Below are positions 1-7,859 of a stretch of DNA of 64,000 nt, one piece after another. Position numbers and translations under genes: made by a program. Within the stretch, counting starts at the first letter, position 1; the number at the start of each line of letters is the position of its first letter. Origin of the DNA: Bradyrhizobium sp. RP6 (GTDB lineage Bacteria; Pseudomonadota; Alphaproteobacteria; Rhizobiales; Xanthobacteraceae); the NCBI RefSeq assembly GCF_003837805.1, contig NZ_RQIT01000003.1:248001-312000 (forward strand), written 5' to 3'. Under the pieces are notes generated by a model. The model saw nothing but the letters and a program-made list of their open reading frames with translations. It was not told the DNA's origin and made no database searches.

Positions 1-1
1 C

Positions 2-319
2 CGTGTGTTGCCGTTCGGCGCTGACTTCCAGACCATCCGTCCCAACGAGCTGATCGATCTCGAGGCGAAATACGCCTTCGAGACCGGCGACGGCGCGATC
101 GTCTATGTCGAGAACAAGGGCATGCGCTTCGGCCCGGTCGAGCTCCTGCAACAGCTCAAGCGCGGCGAGCCGGTCGATCCCAAGCTGATCTACTTCCGCA
201 CCGTGCCGCGGTTCGAGACCGGGCACGACAAGTATCGCTGGCTGATGGAGCACATCTTCGTCGGCTCGGCCGCGCGCCATGCGGACCGCGTCGTGATCGA
301 CGTGCACCAGGTCATGTGA
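2..319 (+). CDS. DUF3237 (UPF0311) family protein, 5' end outside window
   Basis: The frame is open from the first bases, so the true start lies upstream and the GTG at 5 is probably an internal codon. About 105 C-terminal residues remain of a family that is usually near 150. Seen: a DFQTIRP segment followed by an LIDLEAKYAFET strand, then NKGMRFGP, and a C-terminal RFETG..KYRWL..IFVG block, an arrangement I recognise from DUF3237 proteins. These are small cytosolic proteins of unsettled function. It ends 258 bases before the aromatic operon, separated by a palindromic repeat, so it is probably a different transcription unit. Confidence 0.75.
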   Translation, partial: RVLPFGADFQTIRPNELIDLEAKYAFETGDGAIVYVENKGMRFGPVELLQQLKRGEPVDPKLIYFRTVPRFETGHDKYRWLMEHIFVGSAARHADRVVIDVHQVM

Positions 320-333
320 GGAAGCTGCCACCT

Positions 334-413
334 CGTCATTGCGAGCGCAGCGAAGCAATCCAGAGTCCCTCCAGGGAAAGATTCTGGATTGCTTCGCTGC
401 GCTCGCAATGACG
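334..413. repeat. Intergenic palindromic repeat, family A copy 1
   Basis: Perfect inverted repeat with 31-base arms (334-364 and 383-413) around an 18-base centre. The arms begin CGTCATTGCGAGCGCAGCG. Diverged copies lie at 33643, 40364, 45910 and 59839. Such elements are short, non-coding and always intergenic here; they form strong RNA hairpins and resemble the REP/BIME-like repeats of Bradyrhizobium. Confidence 0.85.
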
Positions 414-542
414 GAGAATGTGGCAACAGTTGCGCATTCCAACCTCCTCCCGGGCCGCCGCCTCGCCGGGCGGACGCCGGGCAGCTCAATGCCGGCCGAG
501 GGCGACTATCCGGCGCCGCCCTCCTTGACTCGCCCGGAATTC

Positions 543-557
543 GTTATACAACATAAC
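543..557. promoter_or_regulatory. Short dyad upstream of the aromatic operon (possible operator)
   Basis: GTTAT-N5-ATAAC is a perfect 5-5-5 dyad in an AT-rich island 20 bases before the first ATG of the operon. A TTGACT hexamer at 525-530 could be a -35 box, but no -10 sits at normal spacing. MarR/TetR-type repressors often use such sites; no regulator gene adjoins, so the call is tentative. Confidence 0.3.
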
Positions 558-576
558 TATTCTGACAAGGACGCAA

Positions 577-1386
577 ATGACACAGGGAAACGCCGAGACC
601 GCTAGCGCGGGCGCCTCCGGGCTTTTGAAGATCGAGCGGGCGGACCGGGTTCTGACCGTGGGTCTGAACCGGCCGGCCAAGCGCAATGCGCTCAATGACG
701 GCATTATCCTGGAAATCGGCGAGTGTTTTGCGTCCCTGCCCGAGGACATCGGCGCGGTGGTGATCCACGGCATCGGCGATCATTTCTCCTCAGGCCTCGA
801 CCTCTCCGAGCTGACCGAGCACGACGCGACCGGCGGCCTGCTCCATTCCCAGATGTGGCACCGGGTGTTCGACCGCATCCAGTACAGCCGCGTGCCCGTG
901 ATCGCGGCGCTGCGGGGGGCGGTGATTGGCGGCGGGCTGGAGCTGGCCTGCGCGGCGCATATCCGCGTCGCCGAGCCCTCGACCTATTTCGCGCTGCCGG
1001 AGGGGCAGCGCGGCATCTTCGTCGGCGGCGGCGGCTCGGTGCGGCTGCCGCGGCTGATCGGTGTCGCCAGAATGATGGACATGATGCTGACCGGACGCGT
1101 CTATAGCGCGACCGAGGGCGCATCCTACGGCTTCGCGCAATATCTGACGGAGGCCGGCAACGGCCTCGGCAAGGCGCTGGAGCTCGCGACCAAGATCGCC
1201 TCCAACGCGCCGCTGACCAATTTTGCCGTGTTGCAGGCGCTGCCGATGATCGCGGAGGCCAATCCGCAGACGGGCCTCTTGATGGAATCGCTGATGGCGA
1301 CCGTCGCGCAGAGCGACAAGGAGGCCAAGCGCCGGATCCGCGAGTTCCTCGAACACAAGACCGCGAAGGTGAAGCCCAAGTCATGA
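577..1386 (+). CDS. Crotonase-family enoyl-CoA hydratase/isomerase
   Basis: 269 residues, the usual crotonase length. The oxyanion-hole motifs are present (FSSG near 70-73 and IGGG near 117-120), and both catalytic acids of true hydratases are kept: Glu122 in GGGLELA and Glu142 in LPEGQRG. It should hydrate an enoyl-CoA, or cleave the resulting hydroxyacyl-CoA. The ATG at 577 is preceded by AAGGA. It is the first gene of a tight operon: the stop at 1384-1386 is followed 10 bases later by the ligase start. With that ligase, a cinnamoyl-type CoA is the likely substrate, but sequence alone does not separate hydratase from hydratase-lyase. Confidence 0.88.
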   Translation: MTQGNAETASAGASGLLKIERADRVLTVGLNRPAKRNALNDGIILEIGECFASLPEDIGAVVIHGIGDHFSSGLDLSELTEHDATGGLLHSQMWHRVFDRIQYSRVPVIAALRGAVIGGGLELACAAHIRVAEPSTYFALPEGQRGIFVGGGGSVRLPRLIGVARMMDMMLTGRVYSATEGASYGFAQYLTEAGNGLGKALELATKIASNAPLTNFAVLQALPMIAEANPQTGLLMESLMATVAQSDKEAKRRIREFLEHKTAKVKPKS

Positions 1387-1396
1387 GCGTAAAGTC

Positions 1397-3280
1397 ATGA
1401 GCGCGCAGCCGTCCTCTTCCGGCACGGAGCGCGGCGCGAACACTTTCCCGCTGCGGCCGATCTCGTTCGGCGATCCCGCCGTCAACATCGAGCGCCGCGA
1501 TGACGGCGCGATTTACCTCAGGCCGAAGCAGCCGCTCGGCGACTATCCCGTCCGCATCACCGACCGCCTGCATCATTGGGCGACGACGACGCCGGAGCGC
1601 GTCTTCATGGCCGAGCGCGAAGGCGGGCGCGGCTGGCGCAAGATCACCTATGCTGAGCTGCTCATTGCGAGCCGGCACATTGCATCAGGCCTGATTGCGC
1701 GCGGCCTGTCCGCAGAGCGCCCGGTCGTGATCCTCTCCGGCAACTCGATCGACCACGCCTTGCTCGCCTTCGGCGCGTTCTATGCCGGCATTCCGTTCTG
1801 CCCGGTGTCGCCGGCCTATTCGCTGGTGTCGAAGGATTACGGCAAGCTATCTTACCTGATGAAGCTGCTGACGCCCGGCCTCGTCTTCGCCGAGGACGGC
1901 GACAAGTTCGCCGACGCACTCACCGCCAATGTCTCGCTCGGCACCGAGATCGCCGCGTCCTATGGCCATGTGCCGGGCCGCGACGTCACCCTGCTCGCCG
2001 ACCTCATGGCAACGCCGCTCCGCAGCGATCTCGACGACGTCCACGGCCGGATCGGCCCCGACACCATCGCAAAATTCCTGCTGACCTCGGGCTCGACCGG
2101 CAACCCCAAGGCCGTCATCAACACCCAGCGCATGATCTGCGCCAACCAGGTCATGCTGCGCGAGACGCTCGCCTTCCTGAAGGACGAGCCGCCCGTCATC
2201 ATCGACTGGCTGCCCTGGAACCACACCTTCGGCGGCAACCACAATATCGGCCTGACGCTCTACAATGGCGGCTCGATGTATCTGGACGCCGGCAAGCCGA
2301 TGCCCGGCGGCATCGAGGAGACGGTGCGCAATCTCCAGGAGATTTCGCCCACGGTCTATTTCAACGTGCCCAAGGGCTACGAGTCGCTGCTGCCGTATTT
2401 GCGCGACGATCAGGGTCTGCGCGCAAAGTTCTTCGACCGGCTGCACGCGATGTTCTTCTCGGGCGCGGCGCTGTCGCCCTTCGTCTGGGACAGCCTCGAT
2501 GAGCTCGCGGTGAAGGAAAAAGGCTACCGCGTGCCGATGCTGACGGGCCTCGGCGCGACCGAGACTGCGCCGTTCTTCATGTCGGTCAATCCACGCACCA
2601 GCCGCTCCGGCCATGTCGGCCTGCCGGTCTCGGGCAATGACGCCAAGCTGGTGCCGAACAACGGCAAGCTGGAGGTGCGCTGCAAGGGGCCGAACGTGAT
2701 GCCCGGCTACTGGCGCCAGCCCGACATCACGGCAAAATCGTTCGACGAGGAAGGCTTCTACAAGCTCGGCGATGCGCTCAAGCCAGCCGATCCCGACGAT
2801 CTCAACGCCGGCTTCGACTTCGACGGCCGCGTCAGCGAGGATTTCAAGCTGGCGAGCGGCACCTGGGTCAGCGTCGGTCCGTTGCGGGCGCGCTTCGTCG
2901 CGGCCTGCGCGCCGCTGGTGCGCGACGTCGTCATCGCCGGCATCAACCGCGACGAGATCTCCGCGCTGGTCGTGCTCGATCTCGACGGTTGCCGGCTGAT
3001 CAACCCGACGCTGCCGACCGACGATCTCGTCGTCGCCACGCGCGACCGGCTGGTACGCGAGGCGTTTCGCGAGCGCCTGACCCGTTTCCTCAGTCAAGCC
3101 ACGGGCTCCTCGACACGGATCACGCGCGCGATCCTGATGGACACGCCGCTGTCGATCGACAAGGGCGAGGTCACCGACAAGGGCTCGATCAATCAGCGCG
3201 CGGTGCTGGAGCATCGCGGCGAACTGATCGAGGAGCTCTACGCTGCCAATCCGTCGAACCGTGTGATATCGGTCGCTTGA
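1397..3280 (+). CDS. fcs: Feruloyl-CoA synthase-like aryl-CoA ligase (ANL superfamily)
   Basis: 627 residues, matching the long feruloyl-CoA synthase subgroup. It should activate a hydroxycinnamate to its CoA thioester with ATP, via an adenylate. Seen: P-loop [12 protein letters not shown] at 228-239, the [10 protein letters not shown] core at 384-393, [10 protein letters not shown] in the 440s, and [11 protein letters not shown] near 480-489, where other ANL enzymes have a GR.K hinge. The C-terminal lysine lies in the [11 protein letters not shown] segment. The ATG at 1397 is the second of two ATGAGCG starts; the first (1383) opens only a five-codon frame. Ferulate as substrate is inferred from family resemblance; coumarate or caffeate are equally possible. 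Confidence 0.85.
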   Translation: MSAQPSSSGTERGANTFPLRPISFGDPAVNIERRDDGAIYLRPKQPLGDYPVRITDRLHHWATTTPERVFMAEREGGRGWRKITYAELLIASRHIASGLIARGLSAERPVVILSGNSIDHALLAFGAFYAGIPFCPVSPAYSLVSKDYGKLSYLMKLLTPGLVFAEDGDKFADALTANVSLGTEIAASYGHVPGRDVTLLADLMATPLRSDLDDVHGRIGPDTIAKFLLTSGSTGNPKAVINTQRMICANQVMLRETLAFLKDEPPVIIDWLPWNHTFGGNHNIGLTLYNGGSMYLDAGKPMPGGIEETVRNLQEISPTVYFNVPKGYESLLPYLRDDQGLRAKFFDRLHAMFFSGAALSPFVWDSLDELAVKEKGYRVPMLTGLGATETAPFFMSVNPRTSRSGHVGLPVSGNDAKLVPNNGKLEVRCKGPNVMPGYWRQPDITAKSFDEEGFYKLGDALKPADPDDLNAGFDFDGRVSEDFKLASGTWVSVGPLRARFVAACAPLVRDVVIAGINRDEISALVVLDLDGCRLINPTLPTDDLVVATRDRLVREAFRERLTRFLSQATGSSTRITRAILMDTPLSIDKGEVTDKGSINQRAVLEHRGELIEELYAANPSNRVISVA

Positions 3281-3305
3281 GAAATCATCGCCAAAGGAGA
3301 ACGCC

Positions 3306-4067
3306 ATGTTGTTGAAGGATCAGGCAGCCATCGTGACCGGCGGTGCATCGGGGCTTGGCGCTGCCACTGCGCGAAAACTGGCGGCGCAGGGCGCCAAGGT
3401 CGCCGTGTTCGACCTCAATGCCAAGCTTGCGGAAACGGTCGCGGCGGAGATCAAGGGCGTCGCCGTGACCTGCGACGTCTCCGATGCCGCCTCCGCTGAA
3501 GCTGCGATCGCCCAGGCGGCGAAGGCCCACGGCCCGGCCCGCGTGCTGGTCAACTGCGCCGGCATCGGCGTTGCCAAGCGCGTCGTCGGCCGCGACGGCC
3601 CGATGGCGCTCGCCGATTTCGACAAGGTGATCAAGGTCAACCTGATCGGCACCTTCAACATGCTGCGCCTTGCCGCGACCGAGATGTCCAAGCTCGAGCC
3701 GCAGGCGACCGGCGAACGCGGCGTCATCATCAACACCGCCTCCGTCGCGGCCTATGATGGCCAGATCGGCCAGTCGGCCTATTCCGCCTCCAAGGGCGGA
3801 ATCGTCGGCATGACGCTGCCGATCGCGCGCGAGCTCGCGCAGTTCGGCGTACGCGTGCTGACCATCGCGCCCGGCCTGTTCCTGACGCCGCTGCTCGCCA
3901 ACCTGCCGCAGGAAGCGCAGGACTCGCTCGCCGCAGCGATCCCCTTCCCGCGCCGGCTCGGCAATGCCGACGAGTTTGCCGCGCTCGCGCTGCACATGGT
4001 CGAGAACGCCTATCTGAACGGCGAAGTGGTGCGCCTCGACGGCTCGCTGCGCATGGCGCCGAAGTAA
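3306..4067 (+). CDS. SDR 3-hydroxyacyl-CoA dehydrogenase (HSD10-like)
   Basis: 253 residues, a classical SDR. Gly-rich NAD motif TGGASGLG at 11-18, Asp36 after beta-2 (NAD preference), NCAG at 83-86, catalytic Ser146 and Tyr159/Lys163 in YSASK. The sequence, including a long insertion before the Ser strand, resembles HSD10-type 3-hydroxyacyl-CoA dehydrogenases. It would oxidise the 3-hydroxyacyl-CoA made by the upstream crotonase. AAGGAG lies seven bases before the ATG. It follows the ligase by 25 bases and precedes the thioesterase by 10, so it is co-transcribed. Confidence 0.87.
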   Translation: MLLKDQAAIVTGGASGLGAATARKLAAQGAKVAVFDLNAKLAETVAAEIKGVAVTCDVSDAASAEAAIAQAAKAHGPARVLVNCAGIGVAKRVVGRDGPMALADFDKVIKVNLIGTFNMLRLAATEMSKLEPQATGERGVIINTASVAAYDGQIGQSAYSASKGGIVGMTLPIARELAQFGVRVLTIAPGLFLTPLLANLPQEAQDSLAAAIPFPRRLGNADEFAALALHMVENAYLNGEVVRLDGSLRMAPK

Positions 4068-4077
4068 GGCGGCATCC

Positions 4078-4497
4078 ATGTTCGTGAACCGGCGCGAGGT
4101 CCAGATCCAGTGGGGCGATTGCGACCCTGCCAACATCGTCTATTACCCGCGCTATTTCGCGATGTTCGACGATTCGATCTCAACCCTGTTCGAGGTCGCC
4201 GGCTTCTCCAAGCAGGATCTGGTCCGCAAATACGGCCTGGTGGGCATTCCCATGGTCGACACGCGGGCCAAGTTCTACATCCCCTCGACCTATGGCGACT
4301 GGATCACCATCGAAACCAAGATCGAGAGCATCAAGCGCTCGAGCTTCGAGGTGAAGCACAACGTCTACAAGGGCGAGGCGCTGGCGATCGAAGGGTTCGA
4401 GACCCGCGTTCTCGTCGGCCGCGATCCCGTTAACCCAGACAAATTGAAATCGGCACCATTCCCGGCGGAAATGGTAGCCAAATTCACGGGAAGCTAA
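4078..4497 (+). CDS. Hotdog-fold acyl-CoA thioesterase, 4-hydroxybenzoyl-CoA type
   Basis: 139 residues, typical of single-domain hotdog thioesterases. The N-terminal QWGDCDPANIVYYPRYF is the signature of the 4-hydroxybenzoyl-CoA thioesterase family, with Asp16 at the position of the catalytic Asp17 of the Pseudomonas enzyme. Expected reaction: hydrolysis of an aromatic acyl-CoA to free acid and CoA. It lies 10 bases after the SDR and 78 before the binding protein. As a release step it would let a chain-shortened benzoyl-CoA leave as a hydroxybenzoate. Preference for 4-hydroxybenzoyl-CoA over others is inferred. Confidence 0.87.
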   Translation: MFVNRREVQIQWGDCDPANIVYYPRYFAMFDDSISTLFEVAGFSKQDLVRKYGLVGIPMVDTRAKFYIPSTYGDWITIETKIESIKRSSFEVKHNVYKGEALAIEGFETRVLVGRDPVNPDKLKSAPFPAEMVAKFTGS

Positions 4498-4575
4498 ATC
4501 GCCGCATCACCAAAAGAGGGGGCTGAATTACCCCCCGATTTCTGCTTTCAAAGAAACTCGTCAAGGGAGGAATAG

Positions 4576-5727
4576 ATGAAACGTTTTTATTTGACCGCCG
4601 CCATCACTGCGGCCGCGCTGGTGCTGCCGGCATTGCCCGCGCTGGCCCAGACCAGCGAAATCACCATCGGCATCACCACCACCACGACCGGCCCGGGCGC
4701 CGCGCTCGGCATTCCCGAGCGCAATGCGCTGGAATTCGTGCCGAAGGAAATCGGCGGCGTGCCGCTGAAGGTGATCGTGCTCGACGACGGCGGCGATCCC
4801 ACCACCGCGACCACCAACGCCCGCCGCTTCGTGACCGAGTCCAAGGCCGACATCATCATGGGCTCGGCCCTGACACCGCCGACCATCGCGGTCTCCAACG
4901 TCGCCAATGAGGCCGGCATCCCGCATTTCGGCCTCGCGCCGTTCCCGATCACGCCCGAGCGCATGAAGTGGTCGGTCGCGATGCCGCAGCCGATTCCGAT
5001 CGTGGGCAAGGTGCTGTACGATCACATGAAGTCCAAGGGCGTGAAGACGCTCGGTTATATCGGCTATTCCGATTCCTACGGCGACCTCTGGTTCAACGAC
5101 CTCAAGGCCCAGGCCGTACCGATGGGCATGACCATCGTCGACGAGGAGCGCTTTGCCCGTCCGGACACCTCGGTGACCGGACAGGTGCTGAAGCTGGTTG
5201 CCGCCAATCCCGACGCGATCCTGGTCGGCGCGTCCGGCACCGCAGCCGCGCTGCCGCAGACGGAGCTGCGCGAACGCGGCTACAAGGGCCTGATCTACCA
5301 GACCCACGGTGCTGCCAGCATGGACTTCATCCGCATCGCCGGCAAAGCGGCCGAGGGCGTGCTGATGGCCTCGGGCCCTGTGATGGACCCCGAGGACCAG
5401 CCGGACACCGCGCTGACCAAGAAGCCGGGCCTCGCGCTCAACTCGGCCTATGAGGCCAAGTACGGCCCGAACAGCCGGAGCCAGTTCGCCGGCCATTCCT
5501 ACGATGCCTTCGAGATCCTGAAGCGGATCATTCCGACGGCGCTGAAGACCGCGAAACCCGGCACGCCTGAATTCCGCGAAGCCATCCGCCAGGCGCTGCT
5601 GACGGAAAAGGAGCTCGCGGCAAGCCAGGGCGTCTACAACTTCACCGAAAAGGACCGCTACGGCCTCGACGAGCGCTCGCGCATCCTGCTCACGGTGAAG
5701 GACGGCAAGTACACGCTGGTGAAGTAG
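4576..5727 (+). CDS. Periplasmic binding protein of branched-chain/aromatic-acid ABC type
   Basis: 383 residues with a cleavable signal peptide (KR start, hydrophobic 8-20, ALA|Q at 22-25). The mature part is a Peripla_BP_6/LivK-type two-lobed receptor: ITIGITTTTTGPGAALG near the start, DDGGDPTTATTNARRFV near 63-80, and GHSYDAFEILKRI near 310. GGGAGGAATAG-ATG is a strong ribosome site. Last gene of the operon, before a terminator. No permease or ATPase adjoins, so it must share components encoded elsewhere. In Rhodopseudomonas, CouP-type receptors of this class bind hydroxycinnamates; that ligand is inferred from the neighbours. Confidence 0.85.
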   Translation: MKRFYLTAAITAAALVLPALPALAQTSEITIGITTTTTGPGAALGIPERNALEFVPKEIGGVPLKVIVLDDGGDPTTATTNARRFVTESKADIIMGSALTPPTIAVSNVANEAGIPHFGLAPFPITPERMKWSVAMPQPIPIVGKVLYDHMKSKGVKTLGYIGYSDSYGDLWFNDLKAQAVPMGMTIVDEERFARPDTSVTGQVLKLVAANPDAILVGASGTAAALPQTELRERGYKGLIYQTHGAASMDFIRIAGKAAEGVLMASGPVMDPEDQPDTALTKKPGLALNSAYEAKYGPNSRSQFAGHSYDAFEILKRIIPTALKTAKPGTPEFREAIRQALLTEKELAASQGVYNFTEKDRYGLDERSRILLTVKDGKYTLVK

Positions 5728-5753
5728 GCGCAGCGAAAGTTCTGAGACGACGA

Positions 5754-5784
5754 GAGCCGGCCTGATGGGCCGGCTCTTTTGTTT
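5754..5784 (+). terminator. Rho-independent terminator of the aromatic operon
   Basis: A nine-base GC stem (5754-5762 with 5768-5776, GAGCCGGCC/GGCCGGCTC) with a TTGAT-type five-base loop is followed by TTTTGTTTG. It starts 27 bases after the binding-protein stop. Confidence 0.88.
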
Positions 5785-5818
5785 GTTTAATGGAGTGAGC
5801 TGCGGCTTCGGCGCCGGT

Positions 5819-5966
5819 GCGCCCCCTCTCCCGCTTGCGGGAGAGGGTTGGGGAGAGGGTGCCTCCGCGCTGGGACCGTCCGAGGCCTGGAGATAGTCCC
5901 CCAGAGGAGAGAGCCCCCACCCGGCGCTACGCGCCGACCTCCCTCGCAAGCGGGAGAGGTTGCATT
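5819..5966. repeat. Composite intergenic repeat with CCCTCTCCCGC hairpins
   Basis: Starts with CCCTCTCCCGC-TT-GCGGGAGAGGG and ends with CTCGCAAGCGGGAGAGG, with GGGGAGAGGGTG and a GGCGCTACGCGCC hairpin between. This is a known style of alphaproteobacterial intergenic repeat. Reduced relatives occur at 37951-37970 and 47186-47212. No coding potential seen. Confidence 0.65.
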
Positions 5967-5990
5967 GAACCCGCGGACGTGCCGGTGGCC

Positions 5991-6719
5991 TCAAGCCGCC
6001 TGCCGTAGCGGGGTCCAGGCGAACTCCGGATAGTAGTCATCCATCATGCGGTCGACATAGGCGGTGAGGTTTGGAAAGCCCTCGGCGCGCTCGCGCAAAG
6101 CCGATTCGAAGAACGGCGAGAGAACACCGGCGAGCATGCCGAAAGCGGTGGCATCGACGCCGCAGGGCTTGTTGCCCATCAGGTACGCCTTGTCGCCGAG
6201 TTGCACCGACAGCGCGAACAGCGAGCGCACCGCGAGATCAACGTCGTCATCCGGCGCATGGCGGCCGAGGCCGGAGAGCAGATAGTTCTCGGCGACGCGG
6301 AATTGCGCATCCTCGCGCAGCTTCTCGCGGTTGTGCTCAGGCGCGCCGTCGAAGAAATGCGCAGGCCCCTTGGCGAAATTGACCGGATCGACCCAGCGTG
6401 CGCCGACCAACGCCCAATAGACGTGATGCTCGACCATCCGCTCGAATGCCCAGGCCTGCGCGCGTTCCTGCAACGAGAGCCCAGCATCGAAATCGAAGCC
6501 GTAGCGGCGCTCGATATGGGCGCGGATGAAGGTGGAATCGGCCACCGCCTCGCCGCCGTCGTCGATGAAGGGCAGCTGCCCCTTGGGGGAAGCGGGCGGC
6601 ATCGCCCGCTCCTTCCGGTAAGGCAGCCCCGCCATCTTGAGCTGCACTTCCGTCTTGGTGACGAAGGGGCTGATTTCCGGCAGGCCGAAGCCGGCGCCAA
6701 AACCGTAAAGCGTGATCAT
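5991..6719 (-). CDS. Glutathione S-transferase-like protein
   Basis: 242 residues from the ATG at 6719, preceded by AGGAGA; open frame further upstream lacks SD support and has no GST similarity. The N-terminal thioredoxin-like half starts ITLYGFGAGFGLPEISPF, has KTEVQLKMAGLPYRKE and KGQLPFIDDGGEAVADST (the cis-Pro and glutathione-contacting Asp-Ser), followed by a helical C domain. It resembles the metaxin/failed-axon-connections branch of GSTs more than classical enzymes. It lies 38 bases downstream of a small gene on the same strand, and a perfect palindrome sits just before it. Detoxification by glutathione conjugation is the family role; substrate unknown. Confidence 0.82.
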   Translation of the reverse strand: MITLYGFGAGFGLPEISPFVTKTEVQLKMAGLPYRKERAMPPASPKGQLPFIDDGGEAVADSTFIRAHIERRYGFDFDAGLSLQERAQAWAFERMVEHHVYWALVGARWVDPVNFAKGPAHFFDGAPEHNREKLREDAQFRVAENYLLSGLGRHAPDDDVDLAVRSLFALSVQLGDKAYLMGNKPCGVDATAFGMLAGVLSPFFESALRERAEGFPNLTAYVDRMMDDYYPEFAWTPLRQAA

Positions 6720-6757
6720 GCGAGCTCTCCTGAACCTGTCGAACGATTTGACGGAAC

Positions 6758-7033
6758 CTAGCGACCGGCTGCTGCCACCATGGTGGCAGCAGCCGTGATA
6801 TCTTCTGCGAAGCGGGCCCCTCGCCAGGCCCGGCCCATCACGTGCCGGACCAGCGCATCCGCGGCATGGAGCAGCGAACGCGTCACGGCGGTCGCGAGCG
6901 CAAGGCGGAGGTCGACGACCGTGACATCGAGCGAAACGAGGCGGCGGAATGCCCAGGCCTGCCATGCCTGGACCTGGAAAGGCTGGCTCCGCCACAACGG
7001 GCCGGCCGGGCCGAAATGGGTTGGAATGATCAT
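6758..7033 (-). CDS. Small hypothetical protein between regulator and GST
   Basis: 91 codons from an ATG at 7033 preceded by AAGAGGA seven bases upstream, a good ribosome site. The product starts MIIPTHFGPAGPLWRSQPF and is Ala/Trp/Arg-rich with no signal peptide or recognisable domain. Upstream it faces the WYL regulator and its operator; downstream it runs into the GST gene. The last codons overlap a perfect 28-base palindrome. It may be a genuine co-regulated small protein or a translated leader. Confidence 0.5.
   Translation of the reverse strand: MIIPTHFGPAGPLWRSQPFQVQAWQAWAFRRLVSLDVTVVDLRLALATAVTRSLLHAADALVRHVMGRAWRGARFAEDITAAATMVAAAGR
6767..6794. promoter_or_regulatory. Perfect 28-base palindrome before the GST gene (second operator candidate)
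   Basis: Arms 6767-6780 and 6781-6794 are exact reverse complements with no spacer. Its core reads CTGCTGCCA-N6-TGGCAGCAG (6769-6792), the same 9-6-9 layout as the site at 7080-7103. It lies 48 bases upstream of the GST start and inside the end of the small gene. Confidence 0.55.
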
Positions 7034-7079
7034 GGACAAATCCTCTTCAGTCGATGTGTTGTCCCGGTATAGAACTCCC

Positions 7080-7103
7080 CTGCTGCCAACATCCTGTCAG
7101 CAG
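7080..7103. promoter_or_regulatory. Inverted-repeat operator candidate for the WYL regulator
   Basis: CTGCTGCCA-N6-TGTCAGCAG: nine-base arms with one mismatch, in the divergent gap between the regulator (start 7161) and the small gene/GST unit (start 7033). Location and symmetry fit an autoregulated repressor or activator site. Confidence 0.55.
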
Positions 7104-7160
7104 CCGCGCGCCGCCTTCTGAAAAAGACCACCGAGAAAAAAGCAGCGACAAGGGACTGTC

Positions 7161-7859
7161 ATGAGACGCGCCGACCGGCTGTTTCAAATCATCCAGGTAC
7201 TGAGGCGCACGCGTAAGCCGCTGACGGCGGACGCGATCGCGGCCGAGCTCGAGACGTCGAAGCGTACGATCTATCGCGACATCGCGACGCTGATCGGCCA
7301 GCGCGTGCCGATCCGCGGCGAAGCCGGCATGGGCTACATCCTGGAAAAGGGTTTCGACCTGCCGCCCTTGATGCTGACGCCCGACGAGATCGAGGCGGCG
7401 GTGCTGGGCGCGCAATGGGTCGCAGGCCACGCCGATTCCGCGCTGGCGCGCGCGGCCGAAGACTTGATGGCGAAGATCGCCGACACCGTGCCCGAGCGCC
7501 TGCGGCCCTTCGTGCTGGAGCCCGCGAGCCGGGCGCGGCCGAGCTGGAACAGGGAGCCGGACCGCCTGGACATGGCGCGCACCCGCACCCAGATCCACGA
7601 AGGCAAGAAGATCGTGCTGCGCTACCGTGACGAGCAGGGCCGCCCCAGCGAGCGCGTGATCTGGCCGATTTCGGTCGGCTATCTCGAAGCCGTGCGGCTG
7701 CTGGCGGCCTGGTGCGAGTTGCGCAGCGACTTCCGCAGCTTCCGCACCGACCGCGTGGTCGCGGCGACTTATCTCGACGAGAGATATCCGGAGCGGCGCG
7801 ACGTGCTGCGCGCAAGATGGCGGCAGAGCCTGGTGTGGGGTCCGCCAAAGGACACGTGA
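7161..7859 (+). CDS. YafY-type HTH/WYL transcriptional regulator
   Basis: 232 residues. The N-terminal HTH_11 domain has RRADRLFQIIQVLRR and the recognition helix region LETSKRTIYRDIATL (about 30-45), diagnostic of YafY/DeoR-like proteins. The WYL domain covers roughly 135-205, with RVIWPISVGYLEAVRLLAAWCELR and FRSFRTDRV. WYL domains usually sense a small ligand. It is divergent from the GST unit with a dyad between, so it probably regulates GST and itself. The stop codon overlaps the next start by one base (TGATG). Confidence 0.88.
   Translation: MRRADRLFQIIQVLRRTRKPLTADAIAAELETSKRTIYRDIATLIGQRVPIRGEAGMGYILEKGFDLPPLMLTPDEIEAAVLGAQWVAGHADSALARAAEDLMAKIADTVPERLRPFVLEPASRARPSWNREPDRLDMARTRTQIHEGKKIVLRYRDEQGRPSERVIWPISVGYLEAVRLLAAWCELRSDFRSFRTDRVVAATYLDERYPERRDVLRARWRQSLVWGPPKDT

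Noticed and set aside
1847..3307. Long antisense open frame opposite the ligase gene (486 codons)
   Set aside because: Overlaps a conserved ANL ligase; the product is Ala/Arg/Gly-rich, without family features; typical GC-rich antisense shadow.
4510..4545. GGGGG-N8-CCCCC hairpin between thioesterase and receptor genes
   Set aside because: Short stem and no T-run; a possible processing site, but too weak to call a terminator.
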